A stretch of DNA of 20,609 nt from an uncultured Collinsella sp. (GTDB lineage: Bacteria > Actinomycetota > Coriobacteriia > Coriobacteriales > Coriobacteriaceae), in contig CABVCF010000033.1 of the NCBI GenBank assembly GCA_902496775.1, positions 1 through 20,609 of the forward strand, given 5' to 3'. Of this stretch, positions 7,843 through 14,688 are shown in pieces. Every line of letters begins with the position of its first letter. Positions within the stretch are counted from its first letter, which is position 1. The position numbers were made by a program, and so were the translations under genes. The notes below the pieces were generated by a model. That model ran no database searches and had not been told where the DNA came from. It was given only the letters and a program-made list of their open reading frames with translations.

Positions 7843-9336
7843 ATGCAGATTTCGCTCATCCTTCCCCAAATCGTTGCGCTCGATGTTGTCTTTGCCCTGG
7901 CTGCGTGTCTGCAGACGATTCACGTCCCGCTCATCGCATCGCGCCGCTCGTCCTATAACCGTAAGGTGATTTGTGCCTACGAGGCGAGCCTTGTGCTTCA
8001 CCTAGTTATTTCGGCGCTCATCTTGTTCGCGTCGTCTGGCTCATATCTGGTGGCGCCGCTTGACGTTTGCGCCAGGGCAATGGGCGGAGCGTTGTGGCTC
8101 AATGCCGTGATCTTTGCCTACGGCATGGTGCTTATGGTGCACTATCGTCGCCCCGTCATGCTGGCCGAACTGTTGCTCGTTGCCGCCGTGACACCGCCGG
8201 TGGTGCTTGCCATGGGCTCGGCGTGGACCACGGTCCTTATCGCAGAGGGAGCGTTTTTCCTGTTCCGCTCCATTGCGGCGCTCTTGATGGATGTCCGCAA
8301 CCGCCAGGAGGATATCACCGCGTTCTCGACGATCGAAACCATCAACGTGATTCCCGTGGGCATCCTGTATCTGGACCCGAGGGGCCGTCCGCTGCTCATG
8401 AACCGCTGCATGCGAAAAAACCTGGTGGAGCTTCATATGCCCACCGACCTAGGCGATATGAGCGGTACATGGAACGACTTGCGCAAACTCAGCATGCAAA
8501 TGCCCGAAAGCAGCAGGAACCGTGTGCGGATTAATCTGGACCGCTTTGGTGAGGCGCGGGCGGTGGTCGAGGTTTCTCCCGCCGAGATTCGCTTGTTTGT
8601 GCACGATGACGTTATGGTTTCGGGCCGCCTCTTCGAGCGCATTATCGGCCTGGATGTAACAGAGTATGCGCATGCTCATGATCGCCTGGCGCAAGCCAAC
8701 CACCTGCTTGAGCTTGCGGGCCAAGAGCTCCAAGCCCAGATCGAAGAAGTCAAAAAAGTTGCTGACAATGCGGCCTATCTGCGTATGCGCGCTCGCGTGC
8801 ACGACGTGATCGGGCAGCGCCTGTCCATCCTCCATCGTTATCTGGAGGAGGGGCGCCTGGATGACGAGTCACTCGAGCAGATCGACCCGCTGCTGCGCTC
8901 AATCTCCGACGACTTGCGCAGCGGCGGCGACACCGAACCGGCAGAGCAATTGGGCGATATCGTCCATGCCTTTGGCCTGGTGAGCGTGCAGATCGATGTG
9001 GAGGGCGAGCTGCCAAACGACGCGCGTGTCGCCGCAGCATTTTTGCAGATTATCCGCGAAGCCTCGACCAATGCCACCAAGCATGCACAGGCCCATCAGG
9101 TCCATGTGCGCCTGTGGCAGGAGGGGACAGAAGACGGCGCTGTCGCGCGGATGGTCGTTTCTAACGACGGCGCGCCTGCACCCGTATCGTATCGCGAGGG
9201 AACGGGTATCCCAGGTATGAGGCATGTCGCACAGAATCTGGGCGGCAGCCTGGAAGTCCACACCGCCCCGCCCTTCACGCTTACGGTGTCCATCCCGCTC
9301 GCCTCCAACGCCACGGTCCAAAGGAGAAGTTCATGA
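7843..9336 (+). CDS. Membrane sensor histidine kinase (NarL/LuxR-type partner)
   Basis: A 497-residue sensor kinase that autophosphorylates on histidine and passes phosphate to the response regulator encoded next. Residues 1-150 carry about six membrane segments. A PAS-like stretch follows (NVIPVGILYLDPRGRPLLMN), then a coiled coil and a HisKA_3-type dimerisation box RVHDVIGQRLS with His320. The HATPase domain has the N-box ASTNATKHA (Asn410) and the lid GTGIPGM (Gly453-Met459). All key residues are present, so it should be active. The start is ATG 7843, about 6 nt after GGGTGAG. GTG 7837, which overlaps the previous stop, would add two residues but lacks a spaced ribosome binding site. Its 3' end overlaps the regulator by ATGA (9333-9336), showing translational coupling. 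The signal is unknown. Confidence 0.9.
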   Translation: MQISLILPQIVALDVVFALAACLQTIHVPLIASRRSSYNRKVICAYEASLVLHLVISALILFASSGSYLVAPLDVCARAMGGALWLNAVIFAYGMVLMVHYRRPVMLAELLLVAAVTPPVVLAMGSAWTTVLIAEGAFFLFRSIAALLMDVRNRQEDITAFSTIETINVIPVGILYLDPRGRPLLMNRCMRKNLVELHMPTDLGDMSGTWNDLRKLSMQMPESSRNRVRINLDRFGEARAVVEVSPAEIRLFVHDDVMVSGRLFERIIGLDVTEYAHAHDRLAQANHLLELAGQELQAQIEEVKKVADNAAYLRMRARVHDVIGQRLSILHRYLEEGRLDDESLEQIDPLLRSISDDLRSGGDTEPAEQLGDIVHAFGLVSVQIDVEGELPNDARVAAAFLQIIREASTNATKHAQAHQVHVRLWQEGTEDGAVARMVVSNDGAPAPVSYREGTGIPGMRHVAQNLGGSLEVHTAPPFTLTVSIPLASNATVQRRSS

Positions 9337-10001
9337 TCCGCGTCCTTATAGTCGAAGACCAGGCCATCCTGCGCGAGAGCCTGGCGCGCTCCGTTGACGA
9401 CCAGCCCGATATGACCGTTGTTTCCGCCATTGCCGATGCTTCCGAGGCCTTGGGTGTCGCGCTCAAGGAGCGCCCGGACATGATACTGATGGACGTATGC
9501 ACCGAGCATGATTCCAACGGCATCGTGGCGGCGGCGCGCATTAAATGCACCGAGCACGATTCCAACGGCATCGTGGCGGCGGCGCGCATCAAAGAACAAC
9601 TGCCCGAGTGCCGCGTCATTATCATGACGGGTATGCCCGAAATCACCTTTGTGGACCAGGCGCGCGAGGCGGGCGTCGACAGCTTTGTGTACAAGAACGT
9701 CGGTATCGACGAGCTATTCGCCGTGATGCGCTCCACGCTGGCGGGTTACTGCACGTTTCCCAAGCCGCCCGAGAGCATCTTCTCGGGCACGGCGGCCCTC
9801 GACGATGTCGAGCTGTCGATCTTGCGCCTTGCCTGCGAGGGTAAGAGCCGCCGCGAGATCGCGGCCGAGCTGTTTATGAGCGAGGGCACCATCAAACGCC
9901 GCATCTCGGAGATTCTCAATAAGACCGGCTACGACAACATCATGCGCCTAGCCGTGCGCGCAGTAACGGAGGGCAGCATCGTTCCCAACATGGAGCGCTA
10001 A
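9333..10001 (+). CDS. Two-component response regulator, LuxR/NarL family, with internal 16-residue duplication
   Basis: A 222-residue DNA-binding response regulator paired with the kinase before it, whose stop it overlaps by 4 nt. The receiver domain has Glu8-Asp9, the phosphoacceptor Asp54 in ILMDV, MTG, and the lysine of FVYKN. The C-terminal LuxR helix-turn-helix covers about residues 155-210 (REIAAELFMSEGTIKRRISE). An AGGAG site precedes the ATG. Oddly, residues 56-71 (CTEHDSNGIVAAARIK) are repeated exactly as 72-87, directly after the phosphoacceptor strand. One copy would give about 206 residues, the usual length. An insertion there would disturb helix 3 of the receiver, so the protein may be impaired, or the duplication may come from assembly. 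Target genes are unknown; autoregulation of the operon is plausible. Confidence 0.9.
   Translation: MIRVLIVEDQAILRESLARSVDDQPDMTVVSAIADASEALGVALKERPDMILMDVCTEHDSNGIVAAARIKCTEHDSNGIVAAARIKEQLPECRVIIMTGMPEITFVDQAREAGVDSFVYKNVGIDELFAVMRSTLAGYCTFPKPPESIFSGTAALDDVELSILRLACEGKSRREIAAELFMSEGTIKRRISEILNKTGYDNIMRLAVRAVTEGSIVPNMER
9498..9593. repeat. 48-bp in-frame tandem duplication in the response regulator gene
   Basis: Two adjacent 48-bp copies, 9498-9545 and 9546-9593, differ only at two positions, both T-to-C transitions at silent third codon positions (CAT/CAC and ATT/ATC). The encoded 16 residues are identical. Confidence 0.97.
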
Positions 10002-10866
10002 CGCTCGTTATGCATCGGCATAAAGCGGCGGGGGTTGCGCTGTAAGAGGCGACGTCCTCGTAGGAATCGGTCAGGTAGGCGTCGATGCCGATGGTCGTAT
10101 TGACGAGGTCGTCAAGGCTGTCAAGCTCGCCGCTCGAGAACGTGAATTCCTCGGTGGCGTTGGTGCCGGGCATCAAGTGAGCCGAGAACCAGGGTTCCTT
10201 CATGGTGCCGTTGACGTTGGTCTTGCCGGAAGGAGCGTAGAAGGTCAGGTCCTTGTCGCTCTTGTTGGTGATGTTGACGACAAAGCCGATGTCGCCCCAG
10301 TCGTCCTTGAACTTCTCGGTGATGGTGATGGTGCACAGGTCGTCGTCGGCGACGGTGACGGCGGGGGAGATTTCGATGCTCTGGACGTCGTCGTCTTCGA
10401 CGGCCTCATCGATCTCTTCTTCCTTCTCGGCGTTCTCGCGATCCTTCTTCACTGTACCGGACAGATCCTTGTCGGACTTCGTAAAGATAAGCTTGTCGCC
10501 TTCCACCTCGAGGACGAGCTTGTCGTCCTTGAGATTCAGGTCGTGCGACTCATCTTCGGCGGTAATCGTTACGGTGGTGGCGTCCTTGGCCTCCCATTTC
10601 AGGTCGGCGACCTCAAGGAACATGTCGAGGACGCCCGTGCCGTCTTCGTCGAGGATCAGGATACAGTTGAGGCCCCACTCCTTGAGCATATCCATGTACT
10701 CATCGGTGAGCTCTTCGCCGTCCAAGGTTCCACCCGAGAGTTCCCAGCTGCCGACGAAGTTGGCCTTGGGGTCTTTGCCGCCGCCGCTGCAGCCCGTCAG
10801 GGCAAAGGCGAGCGCCAGGACGCATGTCAGAAATGCGAGTACGGACTTTTTGAACGTTGTCTTCAT
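9940..10866 (-). CDS. Secreted lipoprotein of unknown function, probable C-terminal frameshift
   Basis: A membrane-anchored lipoprotein of 308 residues. It has a positively charged start (MKTTFKKS), a hydrophobic stretch and the lipobox LTGC with Cys26, followed by a Gly-rich linker. The mature part has a lipocalin-like first half (FVGSWELSGG), a very acidic middle (residues around EEEIDEAVEDDD), and a second half recalling DUF5067-type beta domains (GFVVNITNKSDKDLTFYAP). The ATG at 10866 follows AGGAGG closely; the longer frame from 10932 is not needed. The last ~30 residues are Cys- and Arg-rich and overlap the response regulator gene in antisense, which looks unnatural. Losing one base from the five-G run at 10030-10034 would give a natural end, SATPPLYADA and stop at 10008. 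It lies 81 nt behind the SPFH gene on the same strand, with a hairpin between. Function unknown. Confidence 0.8.
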   Translation of the reverse strand: MKTTFKKSVLAFLTCVLALAFALTGCSGGGKDPKANFVGSWELSGGTLDGEELTDEYMDMLKEWGLNCILILDEDGTGVLDMFLEVADLKWEAKDATTVTITAEDESHDLNLKDDKLVLEVEGDKLIFTKSDKDLSGTVKKDRENAEKEEEIDEAVEDDDVQSIEISPAVTVADDDLCTITITEKFKDDWGDIGFVVNITNKSDKDLTFYAPSGKTNVNGTMKEPWFSAHLMPGTNATEEFTFSSGELDSLDDLVNTTIGIDAYLTDSYEDVASYSATPAALCRCITSVSAPCWERCCPPLLRARLGA

Positions 10867-10905
10867 GGTGTCCTCCTTCATCGAACGAAACCCATAGAAG
10901 CAAAT

Positions 10906-10928
10906 GCGGGGGTGGCGGATCCCCCCGC
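10906..10928 (-). terminator. Possible attenuating hairpin between the SPFH and lipoprotein genes
   Basis: A 7-bp all G/C stem, GCGGGGG (10906-10912) with CCCCCGC (10922-10928), has a 9-nt loop. On the minus strand it is followed by ATTTGCTTCT, a weak T-rich stretch. It may partly end transcription of the zinc-ribbon/SPFH operon before the lipoprotein gene. Confidence 0.45.
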
Positions 10929-10947
10929 TCATTACCAGTTAGGGGCG

Positions 10948-12189
10948 CTAGGGCCTGGGCGTTCCGCAGTTGCTGCAGAACTTGCCGCCGTTTTCGCTGC
11001 CGCAGTTGGGGCAGAACCACTTGGCCGGTGCGGGCGCGGGCGCGGGACTGCCGCACTCGGAGCAGAACTTGCCGGTGTTGGTGGCACCGCAGCTGCAGGT
11101 CCACGTGCCGGCCGCAGGTGCGGCGGCGGGGGCCGGTGCGGGGGCGGGCGCCGGAGCCGGCTGCGGGGCGGCCTGCTGCTGTGCCTGGCCGGCGGCGAAC
11201 AGCTGGCTGGTATTCATGCCGCCCATGCCACCTGCCATGCCCATGCCCATAAAGCCGGCCATTGCGCCGTTGGGGTTAGCGGCCGCCGCGCGCATCGCGT
11301 CGCTCTGGGCGCTGGCGATGTTGGCTGCTGCCATGGTGGGATCGCGCATGACCGCGGCCTTCTGCAGGTCCTTGATCATCTGCTCGTCTTCTTGCGAGGC
11401 GGCGATGGAGTTAACGCCAAAGCTCACGATCTCGACACCACGCAGGTCGCGCCAGTCGGCCGAGAGGACCTCGTTGAGCGCGCGGGCGAGCTCGGTGGTG
11501 TGGCCGGGGATGGCACTGTAGCGGATGCCCATCTCCGAGATCTTGGCAAAGGCGGGCTGCAGGGCGGTGAGCAGCTCGGACTTAAGCTGGCTGTCGATCT
11601 TGTCGCGCGTATAGCTATCGGTCACGTTGCCGCATACGTTGGTGTAGAACAGCAGCGGGTTGGTGATGCGGTACGAATACTCGCCGTTGCAGCGCACGGA
11701 GATGTCGACGTCCAGGCCAATGTTGTTATCGACCACGCGGAAGGGCACGGGCGAGGCGGTGCCGTACTTGTTGCCGATGATCTCCTTGGTGTTGATGAAG
11801 TAGACGCGCTGGTCCTTGCCCGCGTCGCCGCCAAAGGTAAAGCGGCTGCCGATATTGGCGAAGGTCTCCTTGATGGAATCGCCCAGGTTGCCGCTAAAGA
11901 CGCTCGGCTCGCTGCCGGTATCGAAGACGAACTCGCCGGGCTCCAGCGCGACTTCGATGATCTTGCCGTTTTGCACCACGAGCATGCCCTGGCCGTCGTT
12001 GACGGCGATGACCGAGCCGTTGGAGATGACGTTGTCCTCGCCGCGCGTGTTGGAGCTGCGGCCACCGGTGCGTTTGCTGCCCTTGCAGGCCAAGACGTCA
12101 GCAGGCATCGATTCGCAGTAGATAAATTCCTTCCACTGGTCGGCCATGACGCCGCCGGCAGCTCCCAATCCAGCTTTCAAGAGTCCCAT
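10948..12189 (-). CDS. SPFH domain protein with two C-terminal zinc ribbons
   Basis: A 413-residue protein related to the bacterial SPFH group that annotation pipelines label virion core protein or YdjI-like. Residues about 20-290 form the SPFH (band 7) region, including FVFDTGSEPSVF and the assembly stretch after TDSYTRDKIDSQLKSEL. A Gly/Met-rich segment and an Ala-Pro linker (PAPAPAPAPAPA) lead to two zinc ribbons, one with CSCG and CSEC, the other with CPNC and CSNC. No signal peptide is seen, so it probably binds the inner face of the membrane as an oligomer. An AAGGAAG site precedes ATG 12189. The TFIIB-type zinc-ribbon gene ends 49 nt upstream and the DUF4428 gene lies before that. The three likely form one complex; its role is unknown, with membrane stress a guess only. 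Confidence 0.85.
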   Translation of the reverse strand: MGLLKAGLGAAGGVMADQWKEFIYCESMPADVLACKGSKRTGGRSSNTRGEDNVISNGSVIAVNDGQGMLVVQNGKIIEVALEPGEFVFDTGSEPSVFSGNLGDSIKETFANIGSRFTFGGDAGKDQRVYFINTKEIIGNKYGTASPVPFRVVDNNIGLDVDISVRCNGEYSYRITNPLLFYTNVCGNVTDSYTRDKIDSQLKSELLTALQPAFAKISEMGIRYSAIPGHTTELARALNEVLSADWRDLRGVEIVSFGVNSIAASQEDEQMIKDLQKAAVMRDPTMAAANIASAQSDAMRAAAANPNGAMAGFMGMGMAGGMGGMNTSQLFAAGQAQQQAAPQPAPAPAPAPAPAAAPAAGTWTCSCGATNTGKFCSECGSPAPAPAPAKWFCPNCGSENGGKFCSNCGTPRP

Positions 12190-12238
12190 GGTGATCTTCC
12201 TTTCTCGTCAAAGGCCGGGTGGTTATTGGTCAGAATGA

Positions 12239-13566
12239 CTAATCGTCCTTGTCGTCTTTCATGACAACGGTGGTCTCGGTGTGGCTGAAGGTGTCGTGCT
12301 TCTCGGTCAGGTCGAGCTCGCCACAATACTCATCGGCATGGGTTGCTTCGTTGGCCGTCTTGAGCTGGCCTACCAGTAGCACGTCTCCGATAATCACGAT
12401 GATCAGCGGCGCGATGATGTTGATGAGGATACCCTCGATATCAAAGGTGAGGTAATCCGGATCGAAGGCGTATTCCCCCATAAAGAGAATCTGGGAGAGG
12501 ATAAATCCGATCACGAAGAACAGCACCGAGGCGATGGCGAGCTTGGGCTTGGAGCAGGGGAGCTCGCCGACCAAGCGGCCGGTCTGGCCGTTCATGGCAA
12601 ACAGGTAGCTCTTGCCGTTCCACGAGGTGGAGAGCATCCAGACGGGGAACAGGGCGTAGTCGCTGTCTTCCCAGGTGTAGTCGAGCTGCTTGCTTTCGAC
12701 CGTGGCGTCGTCATACTCGTCGACGACGGTCTCGCGCAGGGCCGAGATCGTACTTTCTTCCATACGACGCTCGGCGCGCGCCTTGCAGGTCTCGCAGTCC
12801 TCGTCGTAACGGTTGGCGATGTAGCCGGGCATATAGGCGACCGAGAACGGACGCAGTGCGTCGTAGTCAAACGGCTCGATGGCGTCCATGTGGCCGTCGG
12901 GCATCTTGGACGATCCGTCGACGGGCACGCGCTTAAACGAGATATTGCCCTTGCGATAGGCATCGTAGTGGTCGGTGGTCGTGACGGTGCGGTCGGATTC
13001 CTCGGTCACGGTCTCGTTGGTCGCGTCAAAGTACACTTCGCCGTCAACGCGGGCGCCGTAGAGCCAAAACGGCACGTAGACACCTTGGACCTCGTCGATG
13101 TGGTTTCCGGTGACAAAGCTCTTGGGCAGCAAGATCTTGCCCTTGTAGTGTTCCTTGAGTGCGGCCGTGACGTCGTCGCGCCCGAGCTTAAACGGAATCA
13201 CCAGGTCGGGCGAGAAGTCGCCCGAGAGCTGGCCGGGCGCCACGGCGGAGTTGCCGCAGTACGGGCAGGTGGTGACGGCGACGGTGCCGTCGGACACGAG
13301 CTCGGCGCCGCACGACGAGCAGATGTAGCCGGCGTTCTGGGCGAGCTCCTGCACCGCGTCGTCGGCGACGGGCTTGGGCGTTGCGGCTGCCGCGCTGCAT
13401 CGGCTTTGGCATCTGCCTTGTCCTGGCGCTCGCGATAGAGGGCCTCGACTTCTTCGACTTCAAAGCGCGAGTCACAGTAGTCGCAGACGAGCTTTTGCTC
13501 GGCGCTTGCAAAATGCAAGGGGCCACCGCAGGCAGGGCACTGATAGTTAACGCTCTCGAAGGCCAT
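12239..13566 (-). pseudogene. TFIIB-type zinc-ribbon membrane protein, frameshifted
   Basis: One gene split between two frames. The first part, from ATG 13566 after an AAAGGA site, begins MAFESVNYQCPACGGPL and carries a CPAC/CDYC zinc ribbon and a charged helix. The second part, read through to the stop at 12239, holds a second ribbon (CSSC/CPYC), a conserved middle domain (LLPKSFVTGNHIDEVQGVYV, PFWLYGARVDGEVYF), a CETCKA motif, and two C-terminal membrane helices near residues 265-330 of that part. The frames meet at 13390-13395. Adding one base to GCGCGG on the minus strand restores an Ala-rich link into ATPKPVADDAVQELA. A single-base deletion, real or from sequencing, is the simplest cause. 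If real, translation could only restart inside. The intact protein would be about 440 residues, resembling the TFIIB-type zinc ribbon proteins found beside SPFH and DUF4428 genes. Function unknown. Confidence 0.85.
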
Positions 13567-13590
13567 GATCGGTCCTTTCCGTGCCGGGGG

Positions 13591-14328
13591 CTATGAGCCG
13601 ATGGCGCCGCCGCAGTATTCGCAGCGCCCACTGGCATCGGGAATGGTGGTGGCTCCGCAGAAGGGGCAGGTCACCGCGGTCTTGGGGGCCTTGGCGGCCA
13701 CGACGCTGTCGCGTGTCTCCTGACGCAGCTGCACCAGCGCATCGCGGACTTCGGTTGCCTGGCGCTTGGCCTCGCGATATTCGATGGAGCCGCGCTGATC
13801 GATGGTGGAGTCGTTCACGCGCAGGTTGATCTCGGTAAAGTACGGCGTGTTGACGTGGATAGTCAGATTAAAGTCGTAATCCAGGTCGTAGCGCGGCGGG
13901 TTGTAGCTCTCGCGCTCGCCGTCCTTGGTCTCGCGATAGATCTCGGTGCGATGCTCGTCGATATCCATATCGCAACCGAGTACCTGCGAGAACTCGATGA
14001 TGTCGGGATTGGCGTCGCGCCAGCGGCTCTGCGAAGTGATGATCAGCAGGCCCGCGTCCTCATCGAGCATAATATTGGTGCGCCCGGCAGAAAGCGTGCG
14101 CGTGGGGTTGAACGAGGCCAGGCGTTCGGCGTTGGCTTCGCGGTAGGCGAGTTGCTCACGGATATCGTCCGCGGTGCTGGAGCGATAGCCGTGAAAGTAG
14201 GGGGAGAGCTTGCCGGCGCACTCTTTGCACAGGTAGCCTTCATTGATTTTTGTCTTACCTAGAAGTCCCAGCTCGGTACCGCAAATCGCGCACTCTTTCT
14301 TCTCGAACATCTTGTCAAAGAAGCCCAT
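13591..14328 (-). CDS. DUF4428 zinc-ribbon protein
   Basis: A 245-residue soluble protein that starts the zinc-ribbon/SPFH operon. The N-terminal DUF4428-type domain has paired cysteines (CAIC at residues 13-16, then CKEC). The middle recalls a PH-like/SHOCT-associated beta domain (INLRVNDSTIDQ), a helix follows (AKRQATEVRDALVQLRQE), and a second zinc ribbon closes the protein (CPFC and CEYC). GGGAGG lies just before ATG 14328, which sets the start. The zinc-ribbon membrane gene begins 24 nt after its stop. DUF4428 has no proven function. The shared zinc ribbons across three adjacent proteins suggest that they bind one another or a common partner at the membrane. No clear promoter was found upstream, only a small CGCGA/TCGCG hairpin at 14381-14394. 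Confidence 0.85.
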   Translation of the reverse strand: MGFFDKMFEKKECAICGTELGLLGKTKINEGYLCKECAGKLSPYFHGYRSSTADDIREQLAYREANAERLASFNPTRTLSAGRTNIMLDEDAGLLIITSQSRWRDANPDIIEFSQVLGCDMDIDEHRTEIYRETKDGERESYNPPRYDLDYDFNLTIHVNTPYFTEINLRVNDSTIDQRGSIEYREAKRQATEVRDALVQLRQETRDSVVAAKAPKTAVTCPFCGATTIPDASGRCEYCGGAIGS

Positions 14329-14688
14329 GGCTGCCTCCCATCAACTGGTAGCGTGTGTCACTTTTGATGATGGGGGAGTGCGCGATCCTTCGCGATACCC
14401 AGACGGCTCAAGGAGTCTCCACAACTGGGACACATGGCCCATTTTTGACCAGTCGTTGGGGACGTTCTTCGGCCACTCATTGGGGACGTACTTAAATGAG
14501 TGGCAGCTGGAGACACTCCTGGCCGAGCTAGAGGCCGCGCGTGTCCCTTCTGGTCCATGAGGCTCAAAACTGCGGTGTGACGTGAACGGCTGGGGTCAAA
14601 TTTGCAGCATTTCGAGCTCGGCTTCGATATTGAGACTGGTTCTTTATTAAAATAGTTTTCCAGACAATTGAGCGGCTGGGGGTTAACC
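14329..14688. other. Repeat-bearing intergenic region between divergent genes
   Basis: No convincing gene lies here; the open plus-strand frame to 14560 has no ribosome binding site and is made largely of repeat sequence. It holds REP-like repeats (14448-14503) set inside a larger loose palindrome, AGGAGTCTCC at 14411-14420 facing GGAGACACTCCT at 14509-14520. From about 14620 it becomes A+T-rich (TTTATTAAAATAG), probably the promoter zone of the LuxR gene, although no pair of boxes with good spacing stands out. Confidence 0.6.
14448..14503. repeat. REP-like repeats with TTGGGGACGT core
   Basis: Two neighbouring related units of about 24 bp, one from 14448 and one from 14472, each contain TTGGGGACGT. 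In the second, CCACTCATT (14473-14481) and AATGAGTGG (14495-14503) form a perfect 9-bp stem around the 13-nt loop GGGGACGTACTTA. The first unit keeps the core GGGGACGTTCTTC but has lost its right arm. A third member lies at 20524-20558. Confidence 0.75.

Noticed and set aside
10177..12264. A 695-codon plus-strand open frame
   Set aside because: It is antisense to the lipoprotein and SPFH genes, rich in Gly/Ala/Val/Asp as expected from reversed high-GC codons, with no domain or ribosome binding site.
13385..13400. Programmed ribosomal frameshift in the zinc-ribbon gene
   Set aside because: No slippery heptamer or following stem was found, and a single missing base in an Ala-codon repeat explains the break.
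14243..14560. A plus-strand frame in the intergenic region containing two SLGT elements
   Set aside because: The repeated SLGT comes from the REP-like core read in frame; there is no ribosome binding site and the frame starts inside the DUF4428 gene.
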